Positions 12,101-23,264 of a stretch of 64,000 bases of DNA are shown in pieces (the stretch's first letter is position 1; every line of letters begins with the position of its first letter). Both the position numbers and the translations under genes were made by a program. The DNA comes from Trichosporon coremiiforme (taxonomy: Eukaryota; Basidiomycota; Tremellomycetes; Trichosporonales; Trichosporonaceae). Below the pieces are notes generated by a model. The model was not told the DNA's origin. It made no database searches and saw only the letters and a list, made by a program, of their open reading frames with translations. Location of the stretch: contig BCJJ01000013.1 in assembly GCA_039545355.1 (NCBI GenBank), positions 667,980 to 731,979 of the forward strand, in the 5' to 3' direction.

Positions 12101-12965
12101 GCCCAAGTGGCCCAGAGGAGAGGAGGACGAGGAACGCGGGGCTGTGCTGCAGTAGTACCACATTCACGCCGCGATAGCACCGGTATAGCGTGTGATAGTC
12201 CCGCTAGTCCGGGATAGCGTTCTCGCCTTTGGAAGACCAGGGTGGCTAGCGCGACCTCTATTTCCCCCACTCAATGGATCCCGCACGTGCTGCACGCCCA
12301 GTGTCGAAACACGCAGATCTCAGCGCATGCAGTGCGAGCGCTCCACAAGAACGACGCGGGCCATAGAGGTCGGTTCCTCGTGTGCCGACGCCGGCAGAGC
12401 AGACGAGGCGGGGGCAAGGTGGCATCACCAGCAGCGACGATGGCCCCGCCGGGTCGTCGGTCCGCAACCACGCATACACTTCGTTCATGCCTGACTACCC
12501 TGCATTCATCAAAACCGGAGCGCGAACGTGTGGTGGACTCGTGTCCTCGGTGTCTTCCGTGTCCTCGGTCGAAATGAGCGGCGCGAGTGGCACAGGATCG
12601 CCGCGCGCGTGACGTGACATCACCAAGCGTCGATCAAGCGCTCGGCCTCCACCGTAGGTTGCTGCTTCCCGACATCCGACCCAGACTCTCGAGGAAGGTT
12701 AACGGACTGAGCCAATCTCGGCTCGGTGCGACGCTCCACTGGCCTCGGGCCGCGTCGTACAGAACTATATGAATGAGGGTATAGACCGCTCCACCGCGTC
12801 TTTGCTCATGGATACGATCGGCGCCCGCTCGGCGCCGGAATCCACGAAGAGGGCCCAGCCTCCGATGTGCTTCGTGTTTCATGTTCGGGGGTGCAACATC
12901 GCATCTCTCGCCTACAATCGGCTTCCAGTATGTACAACTACATCCCCGTCTGTTGTCGTCTATAC
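9105..12965. other. 3.9-kb stretch without recognisable genes
   Basis: The part next to 9104 is purine-rich on the plus strand (pyrimidine-rich as transcribed on minus), as expected for a leader of the SWI1-like gene. Overlapping open frames at 9489-10181 and elsewhere are Pro/Ser/His-rich with no domain, and I treat them as chance. A short repeat sits near 11444. I see no tRNA pattern and no convincing splice-linked exons. Confidence 0.5.
11444..11477. repeat. Imperfect 10-11-bp tandem repeat (CTGAGCAAGC-like, 3 copies)
   Basis: Three near-identical units around TGAGCAAGC follow one another in intergenic DNA. There is no known function. Confidence 0.7.
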
Positions 12966-14380
12966 CTAGAGCTTCGCCTTGTTGACGAAGCCGGAGTTGA
13001 AGAGCAGCAATTGGCTATTGTCAGCTGTGAATCCCTGCACGAACTCACTTGATATCCTTCAACCAGCCCTTGCCCGGCCCTCCGCCGCGCTCGATGCACG
13101 GGATCGGCCACTTGCTCCGTTTGATCACGACGTTGTCGCCCTTGCCCAGCTTGCCGACTTCGCGTCCGTCCAAACTCAGCGTGGCGGGCGCGCGTGCCCG
13201 TGGCGAGATCTGCAGCTGCACCGTCGCGTCGCCTGGCAGTACGACTGAGCGGAAGGAGAGTGAGCGAGGCGCGATCGGGGTTAGAAGGAGTGTGTCTGCC
13301 TCTGGGTGGGCTATGGGGCCACCTGAGGAGAGGTTGTACGCCGTACTTCCTGTCGGCGTTGAGAGCATGAGGCCGTCGCACTGGGGTCAGCTCTTTCACA
13401 CGGAGGTGTACTAACAATCGCCTCAGTCATGTGCTGATCGTTGAGGTACGCGTCCAGAACCGCGAGGTGACTGTACTTTCCACGATGGAGGACGACCTCG
13501 TTCATGCACTGCCAGCTCTCCGGACTTCCTTCGAGCCTGTCACCGTCCTTGTCGAGGAACCGGCACTCGATGCGCATACGGTACAGAATGGAAACACTTC
13601 CGGAAAGCGTCTGCGAGAGCACGTCCCGGAACGAAGCGATGTGGAAGGGCAGCAGGAAACCGAGGCTGCCCATCGAGAAGCAGAGGACGGGCGGGCATTC
13701 ACCCTGTCCGAACAATGAGGCTGCGTGTAGGACAGTGCCGTCGCCGCCGAGAGAGATGACAAGGTGCGTGTAGGGGAAAAGTTCGTGCGGCGTCGTTCCC
13801 TCGTCTGCGCGTTAGCTTTCATTCGTTTGACACAACTCACCGACGACGACTACGTCAAAGTTTGGGTGGTCCAGCACCGTGTGCCCCTCGACGAGAATTC
13901 GCACGCAGGGGTAGGTGTCCCGGAAATAAGTGAGGATCTCTCCGACTGCCTTCTTGACTACGTCGCTACACTCCTTGTGCACGAGCAACACGCTGGTCGG
14001 CCGCGCAGACCATGTCGACTGCTGGTGCGACACCTGGGTTGTCTTGCTCGGTGCGACGAGGCGAGGTTTCCTGCTGTCAGCGACCGTTGCGAAGGGGGGC
14101 GGGATATGATCACCACAGGTATCACTGCAGCTGAGGGAGCCCCAGAAAGGCAAATCAGGCATCTGACGGTGGACTCAGAGGCTTTGGGGCCAGCGGGGCC
14201 CAGTGACTAAAGTTGTTGTTGATCGGCGGAGACCGCCGACACCATTCCTCTCCTCAAACCTCGCGTGCGGCGATACCAGCGTCGACAGAAGAGACAGACT
14301 TACGCAGCAATCTCATCGGGAGTAAGCTTAGGCAGCTCGGACAGCAGCGTATGTCTCAAATGTCGACTGGAGGGAGCCAT
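12966..14380 (-). CDS. NAD+ kinase (ATP-NAD kinase, Utr1/Yef1/Pos5 family)
   Basis: Exons: 14380-14304, 14124-13841, 13804-13416, 13380-13049, 13014-12966; 376 aa. It phosphorylates NAD(H) to NADP(H). The GGDGT nucleotide motif ([12 protein letters not shown]), the FSMGSLGFL loop, MNEVVLHRG and the [11 protein letters not shown] motif are all present in order. Introns are 179, 36, 35 and 34 nt. Joining the last exon across the 34-nt intron gives a clean C-terminus ending in VNKAKL. The first intron acceptor was chosen because it alone keeps the frame into [10 protein letters not shown]; the short N-terminal exon is the least certain part. I see no targeting peptide, so a cytosolic (Utr1-like) form is more likely than the mitochondrial Pos5 type, but this is inference. 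Confidence 0.9.
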
Positions 14381-15181
14381 GGGGAAGTATGAGGTTGCAG
14401 AAATGTTAGGGTTGCTGCGAAGGCAGAAACATGACGTCGGAACGCGAAGATGCCGGTCCTGGGCTGGGATTCCCCACGGGGAAGGATTTTCCGCCACTCC
14501 ATCTTTTTGCGGGCTGCGTTCCAAGCCACCTTGGCCACCCGTGGCCTCGATGCGGCCGACGAGGGCGAGCTAGTGCTTACATGCCAAGAATGCCATCACT
14601 GCCAGCACGACACTTGCATACCAGGCCCCGTGGCACCACTGCGACGTAGTCGAGATGTCCACGAGATTGCTCAGCCGAGGATAGCTTTGGCACAGGCAGT
14701 GCATGCATTCAGCTGCCCGGTGCGTAGTATGCGTCAGAGCATGAGACAGGCAGGCCAGTCGAGGCACAAGGGACAGCGTTGTCCGTGTGCAGGTCCCATC
14801 TCCGATGATGGTCCGGACACCGGACTAGGACAAGTTCAGATGTTAATCTTGTCCCCGTCCTTCCTGTCCTCCCCGAAGACCGCCAAACACACAGCGGAAG
14901 GCACTGAAAGCAGCTCCTGCTCGCCCCGATACGTCTCGCCCCATTGGTCGCACTGCTGACCCACTCATGCCACGGTTCATTCGTCAGCAGCGCCACGATA
15001 TCGTCACACCAGAGTAGGGGATAGAGGAGTTGCATTAGGCCCAGCCTTCTCGTTTTCTGTTATCTTGTACATGGCTCTATAGATCGCTCGCTGGTCGCTC
15101 GCGGGTATGTCATTAATCGTCTTTTGACGGCTTTAATAAGATGTTGGTTTTCGTTGCACTCGTTACTCGCGACGGCGCCGC
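14381..15181. other. Intergenic, 0.8 kb
   Basis: This separates the NAD kinase start from the fatty acid hydroxylase stop on the same strand. An open frame continues upstream of the chosen NAD kinase ATG to 14524, but its peptide is unlike the family. Nothing else stands out. Confidence 0.5.
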
Positions 15182-16330
15182 CTACATGAACAGCTCGGTG
15201 TGGAAGACGACGTCCCAGATCTTGGACGTGACACCGAAGCCAAGCTCGTAGTTCTTGTAGTGGTGCGCCAGGTGGTAGCGCTTGAGCTCGGCGAGGTACT
15301 GCGGCAGGCGGGTGTGGTGGAGCGCGTAGTGACAGCAGTCGTAGAGGATGTAGAACGCGAACGCGCCCGCAATGATGCCGTTCGCGATCGCCTTGGGGAA
15401 GATGAAGTGCGCGAGCTTGGTGAACGGTGTCTCGAGGACGAAGAACAGGAGCGGGGGCATGACGAGACGCAGGCGGTCCATAGGCAGGTAGTGGTGGATA
15501 CCGTGCAGGAGGAAGTGCAGGACAAGCGCCCAGTTCTGGTCCGGGAGGTGGTCGTCAATGTGGAACAGGAAGCGGTGCATGCCGTACTCGAGCAGCGTCC
15601 AGATGACGTTGCCGAGCAGGAAGCAGGGGATCGTCTTGGCGAGGCCGACCGCGCTGGGAGTAGGGAGGGGCGTCGGCAGCGGCAGCTTCAGCAGGTCCTT
15701 AGCCGTGATCGCCGAGTTGGTGAACTGCAGAGCCGACAGGTAGAACAGGAACGCAGTAATGGGACCCCAGACCATGGGCACGACCCACCACTTGGTGCGT
15801 GTGAACATCTCGAGGAAGTCGGGGCCGAACAGACGCGCAGACTCCTTCAGGTGGCGTGGGTTGTGCACCTGGCTGAGGTAGTACTCCTTGGACCAAGGAG
15901 CGCCCCAAACCTGCATGAGGAGAGGACGCGAAAGGTCGAGGAACTTGTTCTTGTCAAAGTCAGACTTGACGTTGGTCTCGTCGGGGTGGAAGTCAACGTC
16001 GGGAACCCAGTCCTCAGAGACGATCTTCTCATCGCCGCCAAGCTCTCCAATCTTGAACTCGTCGAGCATCTCGTAGGCAGAGCTCGAGTGCGTGTGCGAG
16101 GTCGGGTCGGCCATGATAGCACCGACGTCCGAGCCGGCAACGTTGAGGATCAGGTCATCGCCACCCGGATGGTCCTCGAGGAACTCGGTGACATCGTAGA
16201 CGTTTCCGTTGTAGGTAATCCAGCACTGCTTGCGCGTGTTGCCTGGTGAGTTAGCGTCTGTGCCTCTTGCTTTGTAATAAGACTTACGCTTTGACACGTC
16301 GGCGTTGGCGAAAATGCGAGCCTGGTGCAT
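15182..16330 (-). CDS. SCS7: Fatty acid 2-hydroxylase (Scs7/Fah1), cytochrome b5 domain plus di-iron hydroxylase
   Basis: Exons: 16330-16288, 16242-15182; 367 aa with one 45-nt intron. The N-terminal cytochrome b5 domain has the heme motif HPGGDD near residue 40. The C-terminal half is an integral-membrane fatty acid hydroxylase with hydrophobic segments and the His clusters HRFLFH, HGIHH, HYALHH and HLAHHY that bind the di-iron centre. The enzyme alpha-hydroxylates the very long acyl chain of ceramide in the ER membrane for sphingolipid synthesis; cytochrome b5 supplies electrons. Length and domain order match fungal Scs7. It is transcribed divergently from DNA ligase IV across about 880 bp. 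The start is the first ATG that gives the short b5 leader. Confidence 0.95.
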   Translation of the reverse strand: MHQARIFANADVSKRKSYYKARGTDANSPGNTRKQCWITYNGNVYDVTEFLEDHPGGDDLILNVAGSDVGAIMADPTSHTHSSSAYEMLDEFKIGELGGDEKIVSEDWVPDVDFHPDETNVKSDFDKNKFLDLSRPLLMQVWGAPWSKEYYLSQVHNPRHLKESARLFGPDFLEMFTRTKWWVVPMVWGPITAFLFYLSALQFTNSAITAKDLLKLPLPTPLPTPSAVGLAKTIPCFLLGNVIWTLLEYGMHRFLFHIDDHLPDQNWALVLHFLLHGIHHYLPMDRLRLVMPPLLFFVLETPFTKLAHFIFPKAIANGIIAGAFAFYILYDCCHYALHHTRLPQYLAELKRYHLAHHYKNYELGFGVTSKIWDVVFHTELFM

Positions 16331-17209
16331 GTTGACAAGTGAAGTGGCTGGGGCCGTGTGTGAAGGAGAAGAGGGGATAAGAGCGTTTAGAGGTAAAAGA
16401 TAGACAGGTCGAAAGAGTGGACTGCTCAGTGAACGGTGGTCGTCACTGAAGAGGCGAAAGGTTGAAGAAGAGGAGGTCGGTGAAGATGAAGAGATAAGGA
16501 GGGGATGTTCGGAAACTTGTACGATGCGAGGCGTTAAACAGGACGAGACGAGGACGCGCAGGCCACCGTGAATTTCCGCTGCGAAAGTCAGCCTCGGGCG
16601 TGGAGCCCGTGTGTCCTCGGCCCAGCCGGGCGCCATGGCTGATCTAACCACGTTCGGCTGGCGACTTAACCCTTGGCTCTCGGCCCTGTCGCCCTGTGAT
16701 CCGCTGATTAGCTTGGTCAAATCTGCGTTTGCTCCCGCTAAACAGAATTTTAGTCTGCCCAAATCCATTCCACCCTAAGACCATTGCCGCCCCATCGTGC
16801 CCTCCGTGCGTGGCGCGTCGGGCGCATCGCTTTGCGGCAACATGCGTCGTGTGCCGTCGCACGACCTGATAGACGTTGCCGCGACCGTAGAGTAACGAAT
16901 GAAGTGCAACATGCTCCTCTTGTTCTGTGGACAGCCACTGCGCCCTGTCCGATTGCTCCGGTCAGCCCTGTGGTCTGGGTCTTGCTGAGACCTCCCATCC
17001 GGCAAACAGAAAAGAAGTCTGGGCGGAGGAGACCGGATAGTCTGTGCTACCCTCACGTGACGCCAGTCTGACTTTCCGACCGCAAGGCCACCATCTGACC
17101 GCCAGCTGGTGCCCCGCAGTTCCAGTTGACATCATCTACAGTTGCCGCTCACCTGACGTTTGTTGTCGTCTTTGCCTCCCTTACCGCTGTCCTCGACTCG
17201 CGCGCCGCC
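16331..17209. other. Divergent intergenic region between SCS7 and LIG4
   Basis: It must hold both promoters. The SCS7 side is purine-rich on the plus strand (CT-rich as its leader). I could not pick out a clear TATA box. Overlapping open frames show no domain. Confidence 0.5.
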
Positions 17210-20200
17210 ATGCCCATATATCGGGATGGCAAGGCCTATCCCTCACACACCCAGGAGGAGTCCCAGGATGCTCCGGCGCCCTCTCAGCTGGCTCCCGCTA
17301 CGCAACTCGAGCGGCCTGCGGGCTGTCGGAACTTCAACGACACACCTGCCTTTGGGATTCTGTGTTCGACGATGGACCGTCTGCGCAACGAGAAGCCGGC
17401 AAAACGTATTGACACCCTGACAAGATTCATGCAAATCTGGAGGACCAGGGTCGGCAATGACTTCTATCCACTTATCCGTCTACTGCTGCCCGACGTGAGC
17501 TTCGTCATGTATTGTGAAGCTGATCTCAGCGTGACCGGGAGCGACCTGTTTACCATCTGAAAGAAGCAAACCTTGCCCGAGCGTACACTGAGGTGCTGGG
17601 ACTCGACAAGCATGGAGATGCCGCCAAGCGCCTGAAGAACTGGAAGACGCCCGTGGACGGGCAGGTGAGTTGTCCTCGCGCGACGATCGCTGATATAAAG
17701 GAAAATGCAAGCGGTGACTTCGCTCGTGTCGCATACCACGAGATCAAGGCACGATCGACGGTCGAGCAAGGTTCTCTCACGATAGCCGACGTGAACAATG
17801 TGCTCGACAAGCTGGCCGGGCCTAACATGAAAACGTCCGTTGCTCAAAAACTACGATCTGAAAGAGCTGACAGCGCAGTGCCGACGTGATAGAGGTCCTG
17901 CGAACTGTGAATGAGAGAGCTACTGCGGCTGAGCAAGAATGGATCATCAGAATCATCCTCAAAGGTGCGATCAGCAAAGACTTGGCTGACGGCAGACCTG
18001 AGGATATCTGTAAAGGAGAAGGGCGTTCTTGCCTGTCTTCATCCCGAAGCTGGCACTCTGTTCAATGTCTGCTCTGACCTGAAACGCGTTTGCTGGACTT
18101 TGTATGAGCCGGACATCAAGCTGGAGAAGCATGTGAGCTGAACGCTAGCTGTCTTAGCTGACAAACAGCAAGCGGACATCGACCTCTTCAAGTGTTTCCT
18201 TCCTCAGCTATGCCACCGTTCTCCGAATTCCAACCACGAGGCTATCGCAAAGCTTGTGGGCGGACCCAGTCAGGAGTTCATCATGGAGGAGAAGCTAGAC
18301 GGCGAAAGAATCCAGCTTCACATGCGCGGCGGCGGAGCGGAGTGGTTCTACTGTTCACGGAAAGCGAAGGATTACAGTGAGTTCAGGGCAGAATAATATG
18401 ACTACCTCTCAGCGTACCTTTACGGCAAGCACGTCGGCGAAGGCAGTTTGACTCCATTCATATCCGCTGCATTTGAGCCTGGAGTTCAAAGGTGAGACCA
18501 GTCCTGATCGGGCTTTGCTGAGTCTCAGTGTGATCCTGGACGGCGAGATGATGGTATGGGACCCGGCTCTGGAGAAGTATCTCGCCTTTGGATCTCTGAA
18601 GACCGCTGCCCTGGGTAAGTGTCCGGCTGAATTGCTCTGCTAACTCTTAGACAAGGCAAACGATGAAAACGCACCCAGGCCATGCTGTTCGTCTCAAAGT
18701 TTAGATCAGAACTTGCTAATCCGCAGTCAAAGTCTTCGACATCCTTTACCTCAACGGCAAGTGTCTGACAGACCGACGCCTGGACGAGAGGAAGAAACTG
18801 CTCCGGTCTCCCAGATTGTTCAGCAACTTAAACGCCTTCAAGGGCCGCCTCGAGTTCGTCGAGGAGCGCAGGGGCAGGACGGGGAAGGACATCCGCAACT
18901 TCTTGGAGGAGATCTTGGAGCAAAAGTGAGCTGTTACGCCTGCTTGAGCTGACATTCCAGAGGAGAAGGATTGGTCGTCAAGAAGACTAACACTCGATAC
19001 GTGACCAATGGCCGCTCCTCCGAGTGGGTGAAGGTGAAGCCCGAGTATGCCGATCAGATGGGAGAGGTGCGTGTGATGTCTGCCTGCCGCTAACATCATC
19101 CAGAACTTGGACCTCCTGGTGCTCGGTGGCTGGTGGGGACAAGGCGGGCGCACGGGAAAGATCTCCAGTCTGCTTTGTGGTTTGCGGATCCCCCAGGAAG
19201 ACGACGGCAGCGGTGAGCGGCCGAGGTGAGATGCCGGCTTACGCACCTACTGACCGCAGATTCACTACCCTCTGCAAAGTCGGCTCGGGAATGACACTCG
19301 CCGACTACGAATGGATCCTGTAGGCTGAGTTACCCCCGCGCCTGCTGACAGGCAGCTCAAAGCATCGGAATCACTGGATCCCCTTCGACCGGGCCAAGCC
19401 ACCTTCCTGGATGGATATGGGACCTGTCGGGATCGATGACAAACGTGAGTCTGATTCGAAGCGGTTGCTGACCATCCAGCCGACGTCTACATCGAGTCGG
19501 AACACTCGTTTGTTATCGCTGTCAAGGCCTCCGAGATCGTCTTCCCGGCCACCGGCTACGGTTCTGGCTACACTCTTCGCTTTCCACGCTGTCGCTACAT
19601 CTTCTGGGACAGAGAAAGTCGCAGCCATCCCTCCTCCGACGAGACCCAAGATCGTGATATGTGGAACTGCGTGAGCTTCTTAAAACAGTCGTCGAGCTGA
19701 CCCCTCAGCTTAGTCTTCAAGAGTTCACGCAGGCCCTCACGAAGGACAACAAACGCTACACGGACGACGAGCAGGGCACGTAGGTTGAGAGCTGAGGTTA
19801 ATGTTTCGGCCAAGCTGACAGCAGCTCGCGCAAGCGACGTCAGGTAACCTCCAAGCGCAAAGTAGAGCTCTTCGAGAGCTTCAAGGGCCAGAAGCTGTCG
19901 GCCGAGGGCGTGTCAGACCGGATTTTCGAAGGAGTTACCTTCTGTCAGCTGGCCACCTCCGAGCGTAGCTAACAGTCAGTCATCCCGAAGGGAACCCCGG
20001 AGTACTCCAAGTCTGAACTCGAGTCCCTGGTCCACAAGCATGGCGGAAGCTTCACGCAAGCTCAGTTCGGTGACAATTCCGCCGTCGTCATATCTTGTGA
20101 CGATAAGAGTGAGTATTGATGACTGCTGTCAAGCTAACCTCCAGCACCTCGCGTGAGAGCCCAGATCAAGAAGGGTAACAGTGTCATCAAACCGAGCTGG

Positions 20201-21274
20201 ATTCACGAATCCATCAAGCGCAGGAAGCTACTGCCCCTGTTCAAGGAGTGAGCTGCCCGCATGAAACAGAAGCTGATGAGAAGGTTCTTTGTTGTGGCGT
20301 CCGAGGACGCTGAATCCCAACCTGCGTTCAAAAGGACTCTGGCTGAGTACGACGAGAAGTCGGCCGCTGGCACCGCCGACAGTGACGAGGAGGGGATCGA
20401 AGAGGACGATGACGACCAGTCCGCTGTGGCTGACGCGATCGACAAGGCTGATACCTTTGCCAAGCAGCTCGTGGACTGGGGTATGGGCGATGACGACGAA
20501 GAAACACACTCGCTCTCGCCAGCCCTTCACTCGGCCGCTGCCGACGACAGCGACGCCTCTAGCCACCACGAGGCAGACGACCACGAGGAGGACGAGGAGG
20601 AGGAAGAGGAATACGGGGAAGAGGAGGAACCGCGGGAGTTGTCGCCCACGCTGCCTGAGCCCTCAACTGGCTCCGGTCCACTGGCCATGCAGTCAACTCA
20701 GGAAGATGGCGGCGAGGGGTACCGGCCACTCTTCCCTGTTGGGAAAGCCGGCCCGACGTCGGAGGTAAGCTAGCCCGCCCGGAACATATAGCTAACAGCA
20801 GACGGGCGGCGAGGCGATGCACTACGATGAAAACTCGCTCTTCGCGACGTTCAAGTTCTACATCGACACGACGGAGAATGCGGAGCTGAACGAACTCGCG
20901 TCATCTACGCCGCCCTCAGCCGCGATTGAGCGGTAAGTTTTGTCGACTCCCGCGGTAACTGACACACACAGCCTTGATAAGGTCACAGGCATGCTCAAAA
21001 AGAACGGCGGGCGCATCGTGACAGACCTGATGGACGCGACGCACGTCATCATGGACGACGAGGACTCGGGGCGCTACGTGTCGATCGTGCGCAAGACGGC
21101 GTCTTTGTAAGCTGGGTGTTTGATCTGCATAGCTGACCTCAGGCCGAAACGCAAGTACATCGTGACGCCGAGCTGGGTCGAGGAGTGTGTCGACGAGGAC
21201 ACGCTGGTGGACGAGGACTGTGAGTTGTTGTCGTGCCGAGAAGTGAACTGACATCAGCGCACAAGCCGAAGTAG
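17210..21274 (+). CDS. LIG4: DNA ligase IV (NHEJ), 24 exons
   Basis: Exons: 17210-17494, 17530-17664, 17701-17834, 17879-17964, 17996-18132, 18169-18376, 18413-18491, 18529-18614, 18651-18686, 18727-18925, 18961-19066, 19104-19225, 19260-19319, 19356-19444, 19480-19670, 19709-19779, 19822-19943, 19980-20108, 20145-20247, 20284-20764, 20802-20932, 20972-21106, 21143-21219, 21258-21274; 1072 aa. It seals double-strand breaks in non-homologous end joining with the Lif1/XRCC4 partner. The N-terminal helical domain is followed by motif I EEKLDGER (adenylated Lys301), FDILYLNG, VILDGEM, GEGLVVKK and SEWVKVKPEY. BRCT1 is at about 700-795 and BRCT2 at about 960-1065, with a Glu/Asp-rich spacer between them. 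All 23 introns are 31-44 nt. An in-frame ATG 28 codons upstream would add a hydrophobic segment unsuited to a nuclear enzyme, so I use 17210. Confidence 0.93.
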
Positions 21275-21897
21275 ACTGTTGTATATAAGATGTTATGACT
21301 GTGCATTGCCTCAAGGGCAGAGTGTCAACCTGACGCTTGGTATATTAGAGTCTGCTGATGGTGGACTCGGCAGTCGCGACATATTTTAACTGACGACGTA
21401 GGACAGAGAGCCAAACATCGGTGAATAGAACCCCGACCCAGTCCGGCCTTCGCATTCCGGTCTTAATAACGCACAGCATAGCAATCACACGCGGTTCAGC
21501 GGCGTAGACCGTCGGCTTGCCAAGACATGGAGACGCATCCGGTACTGAGGAGCGGGTATGACCAGCCTGCATTCCCAAAGTTCCCGGCCGCAGCTCTCGA
21601 ATGCAGGATGCAACCGATGACGAAGATGCAAGCACCCAAGTCCAGCAGCTCCATCAAGGAACAGGAGGAGGCCGATCCCCAATATTTCGGTGCGGGGCTC
21701 TGTATGGTCGGCCATCTCCGCCTCTGGGCGCCCATATTTCGACGGCCGCGGGGCCATGTCTCCACACAAACGCGGCGAGCGCAAGTGCTATGTAAGCCGG
21801 CAATCCCTACCCGGGACAAGGCGTTCTTAGCCTTGTTTCAGTGGTCCGCTCGCAGCAGTCCGTCAGCCCGTCCAAGCCCACCTTATATCATCTTGCA
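21275..21897. other. Intergenic, 0.6 kb
   Basis: This lies between the LIG4 stop and the enoyl-CoA hydratase start on the same strand. Open frames on both strands overlap without family resemblance. Confidence 0.5.
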
Positions 21898-23064
21898 ATG
21901 ATTCGCTCACTCCTGCGCTCCCTCCCCCAACTCCCCTCGTCGCTGCCCAACCCCCTCCCCTCGCTACCTTCCCTCCCGTCTGTCCCGTCGCTGCCGTCCT
22001 TGACTGGTGGAACGCAAGTCCGAAGAAACACCACCATGTCCCCCCTCCCTGAACTGAGCGAGGTCGTCCCCGTCGTCCACCCGCAGGGCGTGCTTGAGCT
22101 CCGCCTCAATACACCCAAGAACCTCAACGCCTTCGGTGGAGAGAAGTACCTCGAGCTCATCAAGGGCTTCGACTGGGCGCGCGACAACGACGACATCAAG
22201 GCGGTTGTTGTGTGAGTCACCAGCTAGGGTGCCGAAGGACATGGCCGAGACATGTCGGAAATCGGCTCAGGCCGTAGCCTGCTGTTGTTCGGCGCTAGGC
22301 AAAGTCGAGGTCGCACGATCCGGACGACAGACTTGGCATAGTCGTTGGCGAAGGGCTGATTTCGGCGTTGGTGGAGCGAAGCTTAAGTGCACGGCAGCTG
22401 ACTCCGCAGTACCTCGACTGGCCGTTATTTCTCGGCGGGCGCCGCCATCGGTGCAGGCGGCATGGGCGCCGAGGGTGCGAAGACGCCGCGCACCGAGTCC
22501 CCCGCGACCAAGTACATTGCGATGCTGATCGATTTCCCCAAGCTCGCCGTGTGTGCGCTCCAGGGCCCAGCGTACGGAATCGCGGTCACCACGCTGCCGC
22601 TGTTCGATCTCGTCTACGCCGTCGAGAACGTTACGCTCACGACGCCCTTCTCCCGCCTCGGCATCTCGCTCGAGGGCTGCTCGTCCGTCACCTTCCCCCC
22701 GCTGTTTGGCAACTCGCTCACGACCCGCCTCCTCTACCTTGCTGAGACGATGCCGATGGACGACCTCAGGCACACCGGCCTCTTTGCTGGTATCCTGGAC
22801 CCGAACGCGTTCCAGGAGACCGTCATCAGGAAGGTCCAGGATTACCTCGAGGACCTCGCTTTCGGCTCCATCGTCGTCAGCAAGGCTCAGATCCGCACGC
22901 CGGAGCAGAAGAAGTACCTCCACAAGGTCAACATTGCCGAGATGGCCGCCGTCGACGAGAGGCACAGGTCGCAGGAGCACAAGGACGCCATCAAGCGCTT
23001 CCAGGAGAAGGCCAAGGCCAAGGCCGCTGCCAAGAAGGCTGGCCAAGCCCAGGCCAAGTTGTAA
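21898..23064 (+). CDS. Enoyl-CoA hydratase/isomerase family protein with C-terminal AKL
   Basis: Exons: 21898-22211, 22410-23064; 322 aa. The intron is 198 nt, long for this window. The crotonase fold is recognised by LRLNTPKNLNAF, the substrate loop TGRYFSAGAAIGAGG and the second oxyanion-hole segment ALQGPAYGIAVTTLPLFDLVYA. The family hydrates or isomerises enoyl-CoA in beta-oxidation; this one looks like a delta3,delta2-enoyl-CoA isomerase. The protein ends in a Lys/Ala-rich helix and AKL, a PTS1-type peroxisomal signal. The N-terminus (MIRSLLRSL followed by a Pro/Ser/Leu-rich stretch) resembles a mitochondrial presequence. Starting at an internal ATG (22036) would drop that leader. Exact substrate and location are uncertain. 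Confidence 0.85.
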
Positions 23065-23264
23065 TCTGATAGTAGTATAGCAAGTGCAAAAGTGTACGCA
23101 GGCCAGCTCACACCGACGGGTGACATCTGCTCGCCAGACAGACAGCCATCGTCCACTCTCACAGCAGCTCCGAGCCGTTCAACGCACATACATTAGGCTA
23201 CTACTTGGGTTAAAGCGTATTGTCGTAAAGAGGGTAGGGGTCACTCGAGAACACACCCAGCAGT

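Noticed and set aside
15200..16249. 349-codon plus-strand frame
   Set aside because: Antisense shadow of the fatty acid hydroxylase, Glu/Arg/Val-rich as expected.
17126..17209. In-frame ATG extending ligase IV by 28 residues
   Set aside because: Adds a hydrophobic segment not found in this nuclear enzyme; the ATG at 17210 has a good context.
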